From Catenisphaera adipataccumulans (GTDB lineage Bacteria; Bacillota_I; Bacilli_A; Erysipelotrichales; Erysipelotrichaceae), in assembly GCF_014202755.1 (NCBI RefSeq), contig NZ_JACHHK010000008.1, positions 1 through 64,000 of the forward strand: a DNA stretch of 64,000 nt, written 5' to 3'. A model generated the notes under the pieces. The model was given only the letters and a program-made list of their open reading frames with translations, was not told the DNA's origin and did no database searches. Both the position numbers and the translations under genes were made by a program. Shown piece after piece: positions 41,969 to 51,230 of this stretch (positions within the stretch are counted from its first letter, which is position 1; the number at the start of each line of letters is the position of its first letter).

Positions 41969-44523
41969 TATTTTGCCTCATACCAGCTCTGTCCGTAGGC
42001 AATTTCTGCCTTCAGCGGCACTTTCAGCTTCATCGCATGCTCCATCGTGTCCTTGACCAGCTTTTTCATCGTTTCCAGTTCTTCCTGCGGAATCAGAAAG
42101 ATCAGTTCATCATGGATCTGCAGCAGCATCTTTGACTGCAGATCGGCTTCTTTCATGGCTCGGTCGACCTGGATCATCGCGATCTTGATCAGATCGGCTG
42201 CCGATCCCTGGATCGGTGCATTCATGGCTGCCCGTTTGCCGAATTCACGGGTCATATAATTTTTATCGTTGATTTCCGGGATGTAACGGCGGCGTTTAAA
42301 CAACGTCTGCACATAACCATGTTCTTTGCAGAAATCAACCAAACTGTTCATATATTGATGAATCTGAGTATATTTCGAAAAATACGAATTCATAAATTCC
42401 CGTGCTTCCAGCCGGCTGATGCCCAGCTGTTCGGCCAGTCCAAATTCTGTCTGTCCGTAAACGATGCCGAAGTTCACAGTCTTGGCGGTCCGCCGCATAT
42501 TCGGCGTCACATCTTCCTTATCACAGTCAAAGATCAACGTAGCGGTTCGATTGTGAATATCTTCATCGTTGTTGAATGCTTCGATCATATGGGTCTCATC
42601 GGCCATATGCGCCAGCATCCGCAGTTCGATCTGCGAGTAATCAGCTGAAAGTAAAACATAACCTTCCGGCGCAGTGAACGCCTTGCGGATTTCTTTGCCC
42701 TGTTCATCGCGGATGCTGATGTTCTGCAGGTTCGGTTCGCTGCTGGAAAGACGTCCGGTCTGGGTCATGGTCTGATGAAAAGTGGTGTGGATCTTGGCAT
42801 CCGGCTGGATGTGTTTTTTCAGACCGTCGATGTAGGTGGACTGGATCTTGGCGTATTTCCGATACTCCAGCAGTGCTGGGATGATCGGATCCTGATCCTG
42901 CATTTTCTTCAGTACATCCGCGCTGGTCGACCGTTTGCGGCCCGGATGTTTCAGTTTCATGTCATCATACAAAACACCAGCCAGCTGTTTCGGGGAATTG
43001 ATATTGAATTCTTTGCCGGCACGTTCATAAATCATAGCGGCAGATTCTTCCATGTGTTTATGGATCTCATCCCCAATTTCATCCAGGATCTGTTCGTCAA
43101 TATGAATGCCCTGGGTTTCCATCTCATACAGCACAGAGGAAAGCGGCTTTTCGATCTTCGTATACAGGTCCCATAATTCTTCCTTGCGGCATTCTTCAAA
43201 GATCTTGTCCGCCTTGCGGGCAATCTGTTCGATCAAGGCCCGGTAAAAATTGATCAGGCGCTGTTCCGGATCGGTTTTTGATTTTTTCGCCAGATCATGA
43301 AACGTTTCAGGCGTCTGAATATGCATCGCTTCCAACAGTGCATCGACAGATGTTGCCTGGGAATGCAGAAGGAAGGCCGCTAAATGCAGATCATGATGAT
43401 ACGTGCCTTCCGGCAGACCGTACCGATTCAGCAGATGCATGCACTCTTTCTGGTTCCAGGTTGAAAATCCTTCGGTCAGCGCATGCCGGAATGCCGGATC
43501 GTTCTGTGCATCTTCGGTTTTAATATAATAAACGGTATGATCTTCCAGCCCTATAAAGCCGAAGCATTGCTGCTTCAGATATGGTTCCGGCGTGCAGACC
43601 GGCAATATCCACTCCGAGTGCACATCCCAAACATGGACGGTTTTGAATTTATACGTTACGGCTGGTTCCTGTTTCTGTGCTTTCATCAGCGAACGCATTT
43701 CGTATTTTGAAAAGAAGGCATTCAGTTCATCGTCGTTTGCTTCATACCCGCAGTCTTCGACCGTAAACGGCAGATCGACATCCCGGTAGATCGTAGCCAG
43801 ATGTTTCGATAAAAATGCATTGTCTTTGTCTTTTTCCAGTTTTTCTTTCAGTTTTCCTTTGATGCCGTCAAGATGGGCATAGACTTCTTCAACGCTCGGA
43901 TATTGTTTAAGCAGACGGATCGCTGTCTTTTCCCCGACACCGGCTACACCAGGAATATTATCGCTGGCATCGCCCATCAATCCTTTCATATCAATAATTT
44001 GAACAGGCTCCAATCCATAGGTTTCCCGAAAAGCCGCTTCATCCATCAGCTGCATTTCCGATAAGCCTTTTTTCATCAACAGTACGTTGGTACTGGCATC
44101 GATCAGCTGAAGCAAGTCGCGGTCACTGGTCAGAATAGTGGTTTGGATATCAGCCGTCTGTTTGGCCATCGTGCCGATGATGTCATCTGCTTCATAGCCA
44201 TGGATCTCATAGCGCTTCATGCCTGCAGCATCCAGATATTCCCGGACGATCGGAAACTGTACTTTCAGTTCATCATCCAGCGGTTTCCGCGTTCCTTTAT
44301 AGGGTTCGTACTCCTGTTTGCGGAATGTCTGGCTGTCCGCATCCCAGGCGACAAGAATGGCATCGGGATGAAGCAAGTCGATGGCTTTATTGAGCATCAT
44401 CACAAATCCGTATACCGCATTGGTCGGGATGCCGTTGGATGTCGACATTCGATGGCTGTATAAAGTAGCATAGTAGGCCCGGAACAGCATGCTGTTGCCG
44501 TCCAACAATAATAAATGGTTCAT
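41968..44523 (-). CDS. polA: DNA polymerase I
   Basis: The 851-residue polymerase has an N-terminal 5' nuclease domain to about 290 (MNHLLLLDGNSMLFRAYYA opening, DASDNIPGVAGVGEKTA). The middle 3'-5' exonuclease-like domain lacks the DxE-type metal residues, as in Bacillus, so proofreading is probably absent. The polymerase core has motif A LLSADYSQIELRMLAHM and motif C LLQIHDELIF. GAGAGGTG precedes the ATG at 44523. It opens the overlapping polA-mutM-coaE-dnaB-dnaI run and starts just after the mreD terminator. Confidence 0.96.
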   Translation of the reverse strand: MNHLLLLDGNSMLFRAYYATLYSHRMSTSNGIPTNAVYGFVMMLNKAIDLLHPDAILVAWDADSQTFRKQEYEPYKGTRKPLDDELKVQFPIVREYLDAAGMKRYEIHGYEADDIIGTMAKQTADIQTTILTSDRDLLQLIDASTNVLLMKKGLSEMQLMDEAAFRETYGLEPVQIIDMKGLMGDASDNIPGVAGVGEKTAIRLLKQYPSVEEVYAHLDGIKGKLKEKLEKDKDNAFLSKHLATIYRDVDLPFTVEDCGYEANDDELNAFFSKYEMRSLMKAQKQEPAVTYKFKTVHVWDVHSEWILPVCTPEPYLKQQCFGFIGLEDHTVYYIKTEDAQNDPAFRHALTEGFSTWNQKECMHLLNRYGLPEGTYHHDLHLAAFLLHSQATSVDALLEAMHIQTPETFHDLAKKSKTDPEQRLINFYRALIEQIARKADKIFEECRKEELWDLYTKIEKPLSSVLYEMETQGIHIDEQILDEIGDEIHKHMEESAAMIYERAGKEFNINSPKQLAGVLYDDMKLKHPGRKRSTSADVLKKMQDQDPIIPALLEYRKYAKIQSTYIDGLKKHIQPDAKIHTTFHQTMTQTGRLSSSEPNLQNISIRDEQGKEIRKAFTAPEGYVLLSADYSQIELRMLAHMADETHMIEAFNNDEDIHNRTATLIFDCDKEDVTPNMRRTAKTVNFGIVYGQTEFGLAEQLGISRLEAREFMNSYFSKYTQIHQYMNSLVDFCKEHGYVQTLFKRRRYIPEINDKNYMTREFGKRAAMNAPIQGSAADLIKIAMIQVDRAMKEADLQSKMLLQIHDELIFLIPQEELETMKKLVKDTMEHAMKLKVPLKAEIAYGQSWYEAK

Positions 44524-44549
44524 GGTTTCACCTCTCATATATAAGAAAA

Positions 44550-44569
44550 AAGAAGGAAGGCTCCTTCTT
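44550..44569 (-). terminator. Terminator after mreD
   Basis: An AAGAAGGA/TCCTTCTT hairpin followed by a T run on the minus strand, beginning inside the mreD stop codon. It separates mreCD from polA. Confidence 0.82.
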
Positions 44570-45122
44570 ATTCTGCGTCTCGATAGCTATTGCGGCGCTG
44601 CTGATCGCGCTTTTCCTCACGGCGGGCAGCCCAGGCATCGACAGCGTCCAGCACATACATCAGACCATAGATCACAGCGATATGGATGGCCACCGTCAGC
44701 AGTTCCATATGAAGCAGCCACGTGCCGACATTCACATGCATCGTGCCGATGATCTTACAGAACAGAAACGGCAATGTATCCAGAAGGAAAACTTCTGCAC
44801 TTAAAACGACAAACAGGAGCCGCATATCCTTGTCGTAATTTTCTTTAAATAAACCGGTCGTATAGCCGAACGCCGCAAACAGCAGAAACGATACGGGAAA
44901 TGTTGATCCGAAAAAGAAGTCATAAAGGATCCCGCATAAAGCACCGATCAATACACGATCGATGGGTTTACGGTCATAAATTGCCATCATGCAGACCAGA
45001 AAACAAATATGCGGAATGAATGACAGTTTCTGATAGGTATAGTCCGGCGGGAAAACAAAAGTCAGCCAGACATCCAGACACGCCGCCACAAACATACAGA
45101 CGGCATAAGCACGCCAGCGCAT
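44568..45122 (-). CDS. mreD: Rod-shape-determining protein MreD
   Basis: The 184-residue protein has about five to six membrane helices. It shows the DYTYQKLSFIPHICFLVCM region and the family pattern GALCGILYDFFFGSTF. MreD works with MreC, RodA and PBP2 in lateral wall elongation. It shares one base with the mreC stop and closes the radC-mreC-mreD group. An acidic/basic tail (REEKRDQQRRNSY) follows the last helix. Confidence 0.88.
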   Translation of the reverse strand: MRWRAYAVCMFVAACLDVWLTFVFPPDYTYQKLSFIPHICFLVCMMAIYDRKPIDRVLIGALCGILYDFFFGSTFPVSFLLFAAFGYTTGLFKENYDKDMRLLFVVLSAEVFLLDTLPFLFCKIIGTMHVNVGTWLLHMELLTVAIHIAVIYGLMYVLDAVDAWAARREEKRDQQRRNSYRDAE

Positions 45123-45961
45123 TATTCACTGACCTTTCCGTTGCCTAACACGATCACATAGTTGAAACTGGAAATATTCGAAACCGGTGTCACATAGATC
45201 GTCGAAACGATGGAATTATCATTTTGTTCCACACTGCGGACCGTACCAATATAAATGCCGCTCGGATAATTTCCGCCCTTGCCGCTGGTGGCAACTTCCA
45301 TGCCGGCGGACACGTCGACACTGCTGTCAAACAGCGACATGCGGTAAGCCTTCTTGTCCGGATCATAAGAATCGATCAAACCTTCAGCGGTACTGCCGTC
45401 TTCCATGGAAATCTTCACGGAAATATCGTTTTCGAGATCTTCATCCGTCAGCAGCTGGACCTTGCTGGTGTTGGTCTGCGTATCCTGAACCAAACCGACG
45501 GCTCCTTCACTGGTGACAACGATCATATTTTCTTTGACGCCTTGAGCGCTGCCGGCAGAAATCGTCACATATTGATCCCATGAGCTGCTGCTGCGTTTGA
45601 TGACGCGGGCGCTGATCTGTGTGGAATTGCCGAGTTCATTTTTCATATTCAGCAGGTCCTGCAGTTCTTTATTTTCGTTGCGCTCATTGTCATAAAGCGT
45701 TTTGTAGCTTTTTTGTTCTGCCAGTTCCTGTGTTAAATACTGATTGTCATCGTATTGATGCCATAGGTTGGCAACATCATTGACAAAATTACCGATCGAA
45801 GTCAGCGGATACTCAAAGAGGCCGTACTGGATATAGGTCCAGGCGCTGTATCCCATATCTGATAAGGCATTCTGCCGCAGACCGATCATGACGCAGCCGA
45901 AAATTGCGATTCCGATGATCCATCCGATCAATACTTTTTGAAGGTGGTTGAATTTTCGCAT
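45122..45961 (-). CDS. mreC: Rod-shape-determining protein MreC
   Basis: The 279-residue protein has one N-terminal membrane helix (VLIGWIIGIAIFGCVMIG, about 9-26), a coiled coil (about 65-105) and two beta-barrel domains with the typical patterns WDQYVTISAGSAQGVKENM and GAVGLVQDTQTNTSKVQLL. It scaffolds the elongation machinery outside the membrane. I chose the ATG at 45961 because GAGGGA lies just before it. The mreB gene usually found upstream is not in this window. Confidence 0.93.
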   Translation of the reverse strand: MRKFNHLQKVLIGWIIGIAIFGCVMIGLRQNALSDMGYSAWTYIQYGLFEYPLTSIGNFVNDVANLWHQYDDNQYLTQELAEQKSYKTLYDNERNENKELQDLLNMKNELGNSTQISARVIKRSSSSWDQYVTISAGSAQGVKENMIVVTSEGAVGLVQDTQTNTSKVQLLTDEDLENDISVKISMEDGSTAEGLIDSYDPDKKAYRMSLFDSSVDVSAGMEVATSGKGGNYPSGIYIGTVRSVEQNDNSIVSTIYVTPVSNISSFNYVIVLGNGKVSE

Positions 45962-46008
45962 AAAATCCCTCATATCTGTCAGTATTATAACGAGATTTTC
46001 GAAGGGTT

Positions 46009-46683
46009 TCAATCCAGATATCCAGCTTGTCGAAAAGAAAACCACGCATTATGCCCGACAATAATATGATCCAGCAGCTGCACACCCATCATCTTTGCGA
46101 CTTCTTTTAACTGCGCCGTGCACTGAAGATCAGCCTTTGACGGACTCGGATCGCCGCTGGGATGATTATGCGTCACCAATACAGCATTAGCATTTTTTTC
46201 AAACGCTTCTTTAAAAATGTTGCGCGGATGCATGCAGCTTTCATTCAACGTACCGACAAACAAGACGCGGTGACTGATGATCTTGCCTTTGGTATCAAGA
46301 TAGACCGCCACAAAATGTTCCTGTTCCAGATGTCCGTATTCCGCTTCAAACCATTCTGCCAGATCATCCGGATGCTCAATTTTCTTTTGATAGACATCCA
46401 CGCGCAGTGCCCGTTTGCACAATTCGATCGCAGCGACCATCTGCAGTGCTTTCACTTCACGGATTCCTTGAATCTGCATCAAATCGTACACATTCATTTC
46501 AAATAATTTGGCTAAATGATCCGATGTGTCCACGATATCCGAGGCGATCTTCATCACATCACGGTTCTTACTGCCGCTGGAGATCAATAAAGCAACCAAT
46601 TCTTGGTCGGTCAGGCTGCCCAGCCCGAAGCGCAGCGCTTTTTCCCGAGGGCGCTGATCCTCTTTCATTTCTTTTACTTTCAT
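46009..46683 (-). CDS. radC: RadC-family JAB-domain protein
   Basis: The 224-residue protein has an N-terminal helix-hairpin-helix region (FEMNVYDLMQIQGIREVKA) and a C-terminal JAB1/MPN metalloprotease-like domain with HNHPSGDPSPSKAD, holding the zinc ligands. The family name implies DNA repair, but its function is unproven. No ribosome binding site is evident at the first ATG, so leaderless or weak initiation is possible. It sits 47 bases upstream of mreC, as in many Firmicutes. Confidence 0.9.
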   Translation of the reverse strand: MKVKEMKEDQRPREKALRFGLGSLTDQELVALLISSGSKNRDVMKIASDIVDTSDHLAKLFEMNVYDLMQIQGIREVKALQMVAAIELCKRALRVDVYQKKIEHPDDLAEWFEAEYGHLEQEHFVAVYLDTKGKIISHRVLFVGTLNESCMHPRNIFKEAFEKNANAVLVTHNHPSGDPSPSKADLQCTAQLKEVAKMMGVQLLDHIIVGHNAWFSFRQAGYLD

Positions 46684-46711
46684 ATACTCTAATACGAGCC
46701 AATCAAAAAAA

Positions 46712-46734
46712 CTGACGGAATCTTATTCCGTCAG
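46712..46734 (-). terminator. Terminator of the thioredoxin-like lipoprotein gene
   Basis: A ten-base stem CTGACGGAAT/ATTCCGTCAG is followed by seven T on the minus strand, overlapping the gene's 3' end. Confidence 0.9.
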
Positions 46735-47289
46735 CACTCTCTTATAGATTTTCTTGAGCTTCTTTTTTTGTTTGGCTGTCAGTTTTTCTTTTTCTGCATT
46801 GTGCCCTTTCAGCGTGCCTTCGTGGCCGTCAACTGCTTTCCCATCTTTGACATTGATCACCAGCGGCACATAAAGCCAGAGTTTATTGTCCTGATCTTTA
46901 TTGACCGACATGTAATCGCCGATATACTGCGACAGCTCTTCCCGTTGTTCATCGGAGTATGTTAAGTTTCCGTCTTCGTCACGTACCTTGATATAGTAAA
47001 CAGGTACACCGGTTTCGGCAGATACTTTTTTCAATATTGGACGGGCTTGTTTACACCACGGACAGCTGGTAAAGCCGAAAAATAAGACACCGGATTTCCC
47101 CTGCCGGAAATAATCCAGCGCGTCTTCCATCGAGATCTCGGTAAACTCTGCTGTTTCGGTTTCATTGTCATCTGTACATTCACTGGAAGCATCACAGGCA
47201 GCCGGAGCATCGGTTTCCTGGTTGGCCGTTTCTGTCGCTGAGCAGGCACAAAGAGAAAACAACAGACATAAGATCATAAATTTTTTCAT
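46723..47289 (-). CDS. Thioredoxin-like lipoprotein with CPWC motif
   Basis: The 188-residue precursor has a lipoprotein signal (MKKFMILCLLFSLCACSAT, lipobox LCAC with the lipidated Cys near residue 16), an acidic Asp/Glu/Thr-rich spacer, and a thioredoxin fold with the redox motif CPWC in FGFTSCPWCKQARPILKK. It should act on the outer face of the membrane as a disulfide reductase or isomerase. A later cis-Pro position (YVPLVINVKDG) fits the fold. It has no ribosome binding site: TATAAT lies six bases before the ATG, so the mRNA looks leaderless. It has its own terminator. Confidence 0.87.
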   Translation of the reverse strand: MKKFMILCLLFSLCACSATETANQETDAPAACDASSECTDDNETETAEFTEISMEDALDYFRQGKSGVLFFGFTSCPWCKQARPILKKVSAETGVPVYYIKVRDEDGNLTYSDEQREELSQYIGDYMSVNKDQDNKLWLYVPLVINVKDGKAVDGHEGTLKGHNAEKEKLTAKQKKKLKKIYKRVLTE

Positions 47290-47295
47290 AAACGT

Positions 47296-47304
47296 ATTAT
47301 AACA
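47296..47304 (-). promoter_or_regulatory. Extended -10 promoter giving a leaderless lipoprotein mRNA
   Basis: The minus strand reads TGTTATAAT, then ACGTTT, then the ATG. Initiation seven bases past the -10 falls on the start codon. Confidence 0.65.
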
Positions 47305-47382
47305 CAAAAAATCACTTTCACCGGGGACGGAGAATATGCGTGTTTCAAAGATCTGTCCGGATTAATTCTTTTCAGAAATTTG

Positions 47383-48162
47383 TTAATCTGCGATCAATAT
47401 CTGCACTCCCATATCTTTCAGCGGTTTTAAATCGAAGTCTCGTATTTGTTTATCAATAATAAAATATTCACAATCTTTCGCTTTTGCAAATGAACTAAAT
47501 GTTTTTTCGTTCACTTTCGTATGGTCACACATGAATATCCGGCATTTTGATATATTAATCAGACTCTTTTTAATTTCTGCCGTTTCAAAATTCGGTGTTG
47601 AAAAGCCAAAATCAATATCAAATGCGGTCGTTGCAAGAAAAGCTTTATCGACACTAAAATTCCGAATTTCTCCCACAATTGAGCCGCTGGAAACATAAGG
47701 ATATCCATTCCGGATCAATCCGCCAAGTACTTGTACACGGTAATCCGTCTGTGAACTAATCCTCATGGCAATCTTCAAATCATAGGTCAGTATCGTTAAT
47801 CCTTTTTTTTCTGAACGAATCAGCTCATGCGCAAACGCATCACAGGTTGTCCCGGTATCAATTGCGATCGCATCAAAATCATCCACAAGGGTCACGGCTT
47901 TCTGTGCAATTGCCAATTTTTCTTCAGAATTCATACGATTTTTAGGGATATCTTCTGACATGACTTTCGAGTCCAAACGAATGGCTCCCCCATACGTTCT
48001 CATTAACAGACCTTCTTCTTCCAAGTACTTTAAATCAGAACGAATCGTAGAGCCAGTGACGTGAAAGTATTCTGATAATTCAAGGACGCTTACTTTATCC
48101 TGTTTTTTGATCAACTCAGCAATTTTATTCCGACGTTCCTGCACAAATAAATGATCTTTCAT
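47383..48162 (-). CDS. DeoR-family transcriptional repressor of the sugar locus
   Basis: The 259-residue repressor has an N-terminal DeoR winged helix (YFHVTGSTIRSDLKYLEEEG, with MRTYGGAI) and a C-terminal sugar-phosphate-sensing domain (AIDTGTTCDAFAHEL, VLGGLIRNG, CDHTKVN). I chose the ATG at 48162 because AAGGATGG lies upstream; an ATG at 48171 is in frame but too close to the site. It has its own extended -10 promoter and lies after the PTS operon terminator. It most likely controls the deoC operon. Confidence 0.9.
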   Translation of the reverse strand: MKDHLFVQERRNKIAELIKKQDKVSVLELSEYFHVTGSTIRSDLKYLEEEGLLMRTYGGAIRLDSKVMSEDIPKNRMNSEEKLAIAQKAVTLVDDFDAIAIDTGTTCDAFAHELIRSEKKGLTILTYDLKIAMRISSQTDYRVQVLGGLIRNGYPYVSSGSIVGEIRNFSVDKAFLATTAFDIDFGFSTPNFETAEIKKSLINISKCRIFMCDHTKVNEKTFSSFAKAKDCEYFIIDKQIRDFDLKPLKDMGVQILIAD

Positions 48163-48186
48163 ATTATCCATCCTTTATACATGTTT

Positions 48187-48195
48187 ATTATATCA
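48187..48195 (-). promoter_or_regulatory. deoR-family gene promoter
   Basis: TGATATAAT on the minus strand (extended -10), about 25 bases before the ATG. Confidence 0.5.
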
Positions 48196-48228
48196 ACAAT
48201 TCCAAAAATCTAGCATCAAACTTAAAAA

Positions 48229-48250
48229 AGAGGGAGCATATCGTCCCTCT
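48229..48250 (-). terminator. Terminator of the deoC-PTS operon
   Basis: An AGAGGGA/TCCCTCT hairpin followed by a T run on the minus strand, after the EIIA gene. Confidence 0.85.
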
Positions 48251-48258
48251 AAAATTGT

Positions 48259-48696
48259 TTAGATTTTTAAGATATCATAAATTTCATCTACGCTGCCATG
48301 GACTATTTTCTCCACGATTTCCATATCATACAGCGTTTCTGCAATATGACTCAGGATCGGCATATGTTCATCACCTTTTGCAGCGATACCTATTACGACG
48401 CGGGCTTTATTTCCGTGCCAATCAAGACCTTCCGGATAGATCATAACGCCAATTCCTGTATATAGAATACTATCAAAATACTCAATTTCTCCATGCGGAA
48501 TCGCGATATCATTTCCAATATAAACACTTAAGTTATGATCTCTCTCCAGCATGCCTTGAATATATCCATCCGTGATATAGCCGGAATTCTTCAAGAGGTT
48601 TCCCATCTGCAGGATCGCGTCGTCACTTGTCGTAACCGGACAATCCGTAATGATATTATCTTTCGTTAAAATTCTTTTTTTCTTATGAAATAGCAT
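48259..48696 (-). CDS. PTS EIIA component (mannitol/fructose type)
   Basis: The 145-residue protein receives phosphate from HPr and passes it to EIIB. The active histidine lies in NDIAIPHGE near 78, typical of the mannitol/fructose EIIA family, and GIGVMIYPEGLDWHGNKAR follows. It is encoded 11 bases after the EIICB gene. It forms one phosphorelay with the neighbouring EIICB. The true sugar is not known, so no mtl name is given. Confidence 0.9.
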   Translation of the reverse strand: MLFHKKKRILTKDNIITDCPVTTSDDAILQMGNLLKNSGYITDGYIQGMLERDHNLSVYIGNDIAIPHGEIEYFDSILYTGIGVMIYPEGLDWHGNKARVVIGIAAKGDEHMPILSHIAETLYDMEIVEKIVHGSVDEIYDILKI

Positions 48697-48707
48697 ATCC
48701 TCCCCTA

Positions 48708-50180
48708 TTATGATGACTTTTTGGCCTGTTTGAACTTGTTTACAATTTCATCGTATGTTGGACTGCTCATGAAATTATCAACTGTTTCATGCACACAGTC
48801 CGGCGTTTTGGACATGGCTCTGTCCAACAAGGATTCTTGTGTAACGATCAATTTTTTCGGATCATTGGTAAGATTATTTATAGCAGAGTGCGTGACCGGC
48901 ACATCGATTCCAGCTTCTTTTAGTTTTTTCTTTAAAATTGAAGATCCCATTGCACTGGAACCCATACCGGCATCGCAAGCAAAGATAATTCCGTCAAAAT
49001 TTGCATAACTTGCTGCATCAGCTGCAGCTGTCGTATTAACACTGTTGATACCATTTCCAACGCCTTCCAGCTGTAATACACTGCCGGCTTCTTTCATAGT
49101 ATTTTTCTGGTTCATTGCTTCTTCAAACGATTCATCTTCATCTGTATCTTTGGATAATTTTAAAATAATTGAAGCAACAACAAACGATACACCAGCCGAA
49201 GCAAAAATGCCAATTAAAATTGGAATCCAGTCAGACCGCGGCGCAACCGCAAGGATCGAGAAGAAGGATCCAGGAGAAGCCGTAGAGACCAGACCGCAGT
49301 TGAATAAGGAGAACAGAGATGTACCAGTTACACCACCTGCAATCAGTGCAAGCAGCATCGACGGTTTCATCAATACAAATGGGAAGTACGGTTCATGAAT
49401 ACCGCCAATGCTTGTAATGATGGCAACGCTCGGGGCAGATGCTTTGGCAGTACCTTTTCCGAAAATCGCAAAAGCAATCAGCATTCCTAAACTTGGACCT
49501 GGATTTGGTTCCAGTAAGAATAGGATCGATTTACCTGTCTTCGATGCCTCAACCATTCCAATTGGCGACAGAATGCCATGGTTAATTGCATTGTTAAGAA
49601 ATAACACTTTGCCAGGTTCTATAAATACATTCGCCAGCGGAATTAAATTGTGATCGATGATCCATTCAACACCAACTGTTAATATATTCGTTATCGCTTC
49701 AAAAAATGGGCCGGCAATCACATATGCAATAAGTGCTAAGATCAATCCCAATATACCGGCTGAAAAATTATTTACGAGCATTTCCAAACCAGCAGGCGTT
49801 TTATCCTCCAATACTTTATCTAATTTTTTCAAAAGGATGGCTGATGTAGGGCCAATAACCATTGCACCCATAAACATCGCAATATCCGTACCAATGATCG
49901 CTCCCATCGTACCTACTGCACCTATCACGCCTCCGCGAATTCCATATTGATTATATCCGCCCATGAAGGCAATCAGCATTGGAAGCATGTAAATCTTCAT
50001 CGGATCAATTAATTTAGCAAATTCCTCATTTGGGATCCATCCGGTGCTGAGGAACAGTGCAGTAATTAACCCCCACGCAATAAAAGCACCAATAATGGGC
50101 ATGACCATATTGCTTAAGACTCCGCCCATTTTTTGGATACGTACTCTTAACGTTTCAGCATTTCCTGATTGATTATTCAT
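48708..50180 (-). CDS. PTS EIICB component (mannitol-type)
   Basis: The 490-residue permease has an EIIC domain with multiple helices to about 340 (LFLNNAINHGILSPIGMVEA, EPNPGPSLGMLIAF), a linker, and a C-terminal EIIB domain with the phosphocysteine in ACDAGMGSSAMG near 405. It belongs to the mannitol-type glucose superfamily. I chose the ATG at 50180 with AGGTGG upstream; a GTG at 50189 is in frame. Its neighbours, an aldolase and a dehydrogenase, suggest the cargo is not plain mannitol. Confidence 0.9.
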   Translation of the reverse strand: MNNQSGNAETLRVRIQKMGGVLSNMVMPIIGAFIAWGLITALFLSTGWIPNEEFAKLIDPMKIYMLPMLIAFMGGYNQYGIRGGVIGAVGTMGAIIGTDIAMFMGAMVIGPTSAILLKKLDKVLEDKTPAGLEMLVNNFSAGILGLILALIAYVIAGPFFEAITNILTVGVEWIIDHNLIPLANVFIEPGKVLFLNNAINHGILSPIGMVEASKTGKSILFLLEPNPGPSLGMLIAFAIFGKGTAKASAPSVAIITSIGGIHEPYFPFVLMKPSMLLALIAGGVTGTSLFSLFNCGLVSTASPGSFFSILAVAPRSDWIPILIGIFASAGVSFVVASIILKLSKDTDEDESFEEAMNQKNTMKEAGSVLQLEGVGNGINSVNTTAAADAASYANFDGIIFACDAGMGSSAMGSSILKKKLKEAGIDVPVTHSAINNLTNDPKKLIVTQESLLDRAMSKTPDCVHETVDNFMSSPTYDEIVNKFKQAKKSS

Positions 50181-50213
50181 ATTATCCACCTATTATTATC
50201 TATTTCTCTTTTA

Positions 50214-51230
50214 CTACTCGACTTTAACTACTCTGTTTTCTAACAATGACTTTAATCCACATCGAACCGCTTTTATAGCCATTAACCCATCATGACCGGT
50301 CACTAAAGGTGTTTCATCATTCGTAATAGAATCTATAAAAGCTTGGTCCTCACGAATGTATGCATCATGAAACAAATAGCGCCACGAAGGCATGGCAGGC
50401 TTTGAGATTTGTTGGTCAGAATTTGCGACTGTGACAGAACATTTTCCTTGATCTCCAACAAGAATACTGCCTTTTGTTCCTAAAATTTCCATTCTTGCAT
50501 CATAACCATATTGCACATATTGAGCACCGTCGATCATTCCTAGTTTTCCATCCTCAAATTCTATGACCATCGCAACCGTATCATAGTAGTCCGGATACTC
50601 TTCTTTTACTTCTGGTGATCGGAAATTATTACCGATCGCATAAATTGATTTTATTTCGCTTCCTGCCATCCAGCGCAACGAATCAAAATCATGACTGTTC
50701 ACCTCACCGATCGGGCCACTGCTGTTTCGAATATCAAACATCCATTTTTTTGGTTCGCTCGGTCCATGGGTCAATGATTTTATTAAAGTTACTTCCCCAA
50801 TGGCTCCAGAATCAACAATTGATTTTGCTTCTTGAAAACTTGCATCAAATCGGCGCATAAATCCAACTTGTAATTTAACATTATTCTTAGCGCATGCATC
50901 AATAATTTCCTGAGCCTCTTCTTCATTTTTGGCTAATGGTTTTTCACAAAATACATGTTTATGCGCATTTGCTGCTGCAATCGCTATTTCTTTATGAAAC
51001 TTTGTCGGCGCAACAATGATCACAGCATCAATTTGTTCATTTTTTATTGCATCTTTATAATCTGAATATAGATATTCAGCATTCACTTCTTCGCTGGCTG
51101 CCGTCAATGCTTCAGGGTTTGCATCGCACATCGCCAGCAATTTTGCCCCTCTTATCCTTCCATTATAGTTTCGGGCATGGATCATACCCGCTCGGCCTGT
51201 TCCGATTAAGCAACAATTAATTGTTTTCAT
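50214..51230 (-). CDS. Gfo/Idh/MocA-family oxidoreductase
   Basis: The 338-residue NAD(P)-dependent enzyme has the Rossmann motif GTGRAGMIHARNY near 10 and the EKPLA motif (VFCEKPLAKNEEEA near 94), followed by the usual GGGI-less C-terminal half with NSSGPIGEVNSHDFDSLR. This family oxidises or reduces sugars, inositols and sugar phosphates. Its start overlaps deoC by 14 bases, and AGGAAAG is present. In this operon it should act between PTS uptake and DeoC cleavage. Confidence 0.88.
   Translation of the reverse strand: MKTINCCLIGTGRAGMIHARNYNGRIRGAKLLAMCDANPEALTAASEEVNAEYLYSDYKDAIKNEQIDAVIIVAPTKFHKEIAIAAANAHKHVFCEKPLAKNEEEAQEIIDACAKNNVKLQVGFMRRFDASFQEAKSIVDSGAIGEVTLIKSLTHGPSEPKKWMFDIRNSSGPIGEVNSHDFDSLRWMAGSEIKSIYAIGNNFRSPEVKEEYPDYYDTVAMVIEFEDGKLGMIDGAQYVQYGYDARMEILGTKGSILVGDQGKCSVTVANSDQQISKPAMPSWRYLFHDAYIREDQAFIDSITNDETPLVTGHDGLMAIKAVRCGLKSLLENRVVKVE

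Noticed and set aside
46009-46683. radC as a further leaderless gene
   Set aside because: There is no clear ribosome binding site, but the -10 candidate (TATTAG) is poor and the gap is five bases, so the evidence is weaker than for the listed four.
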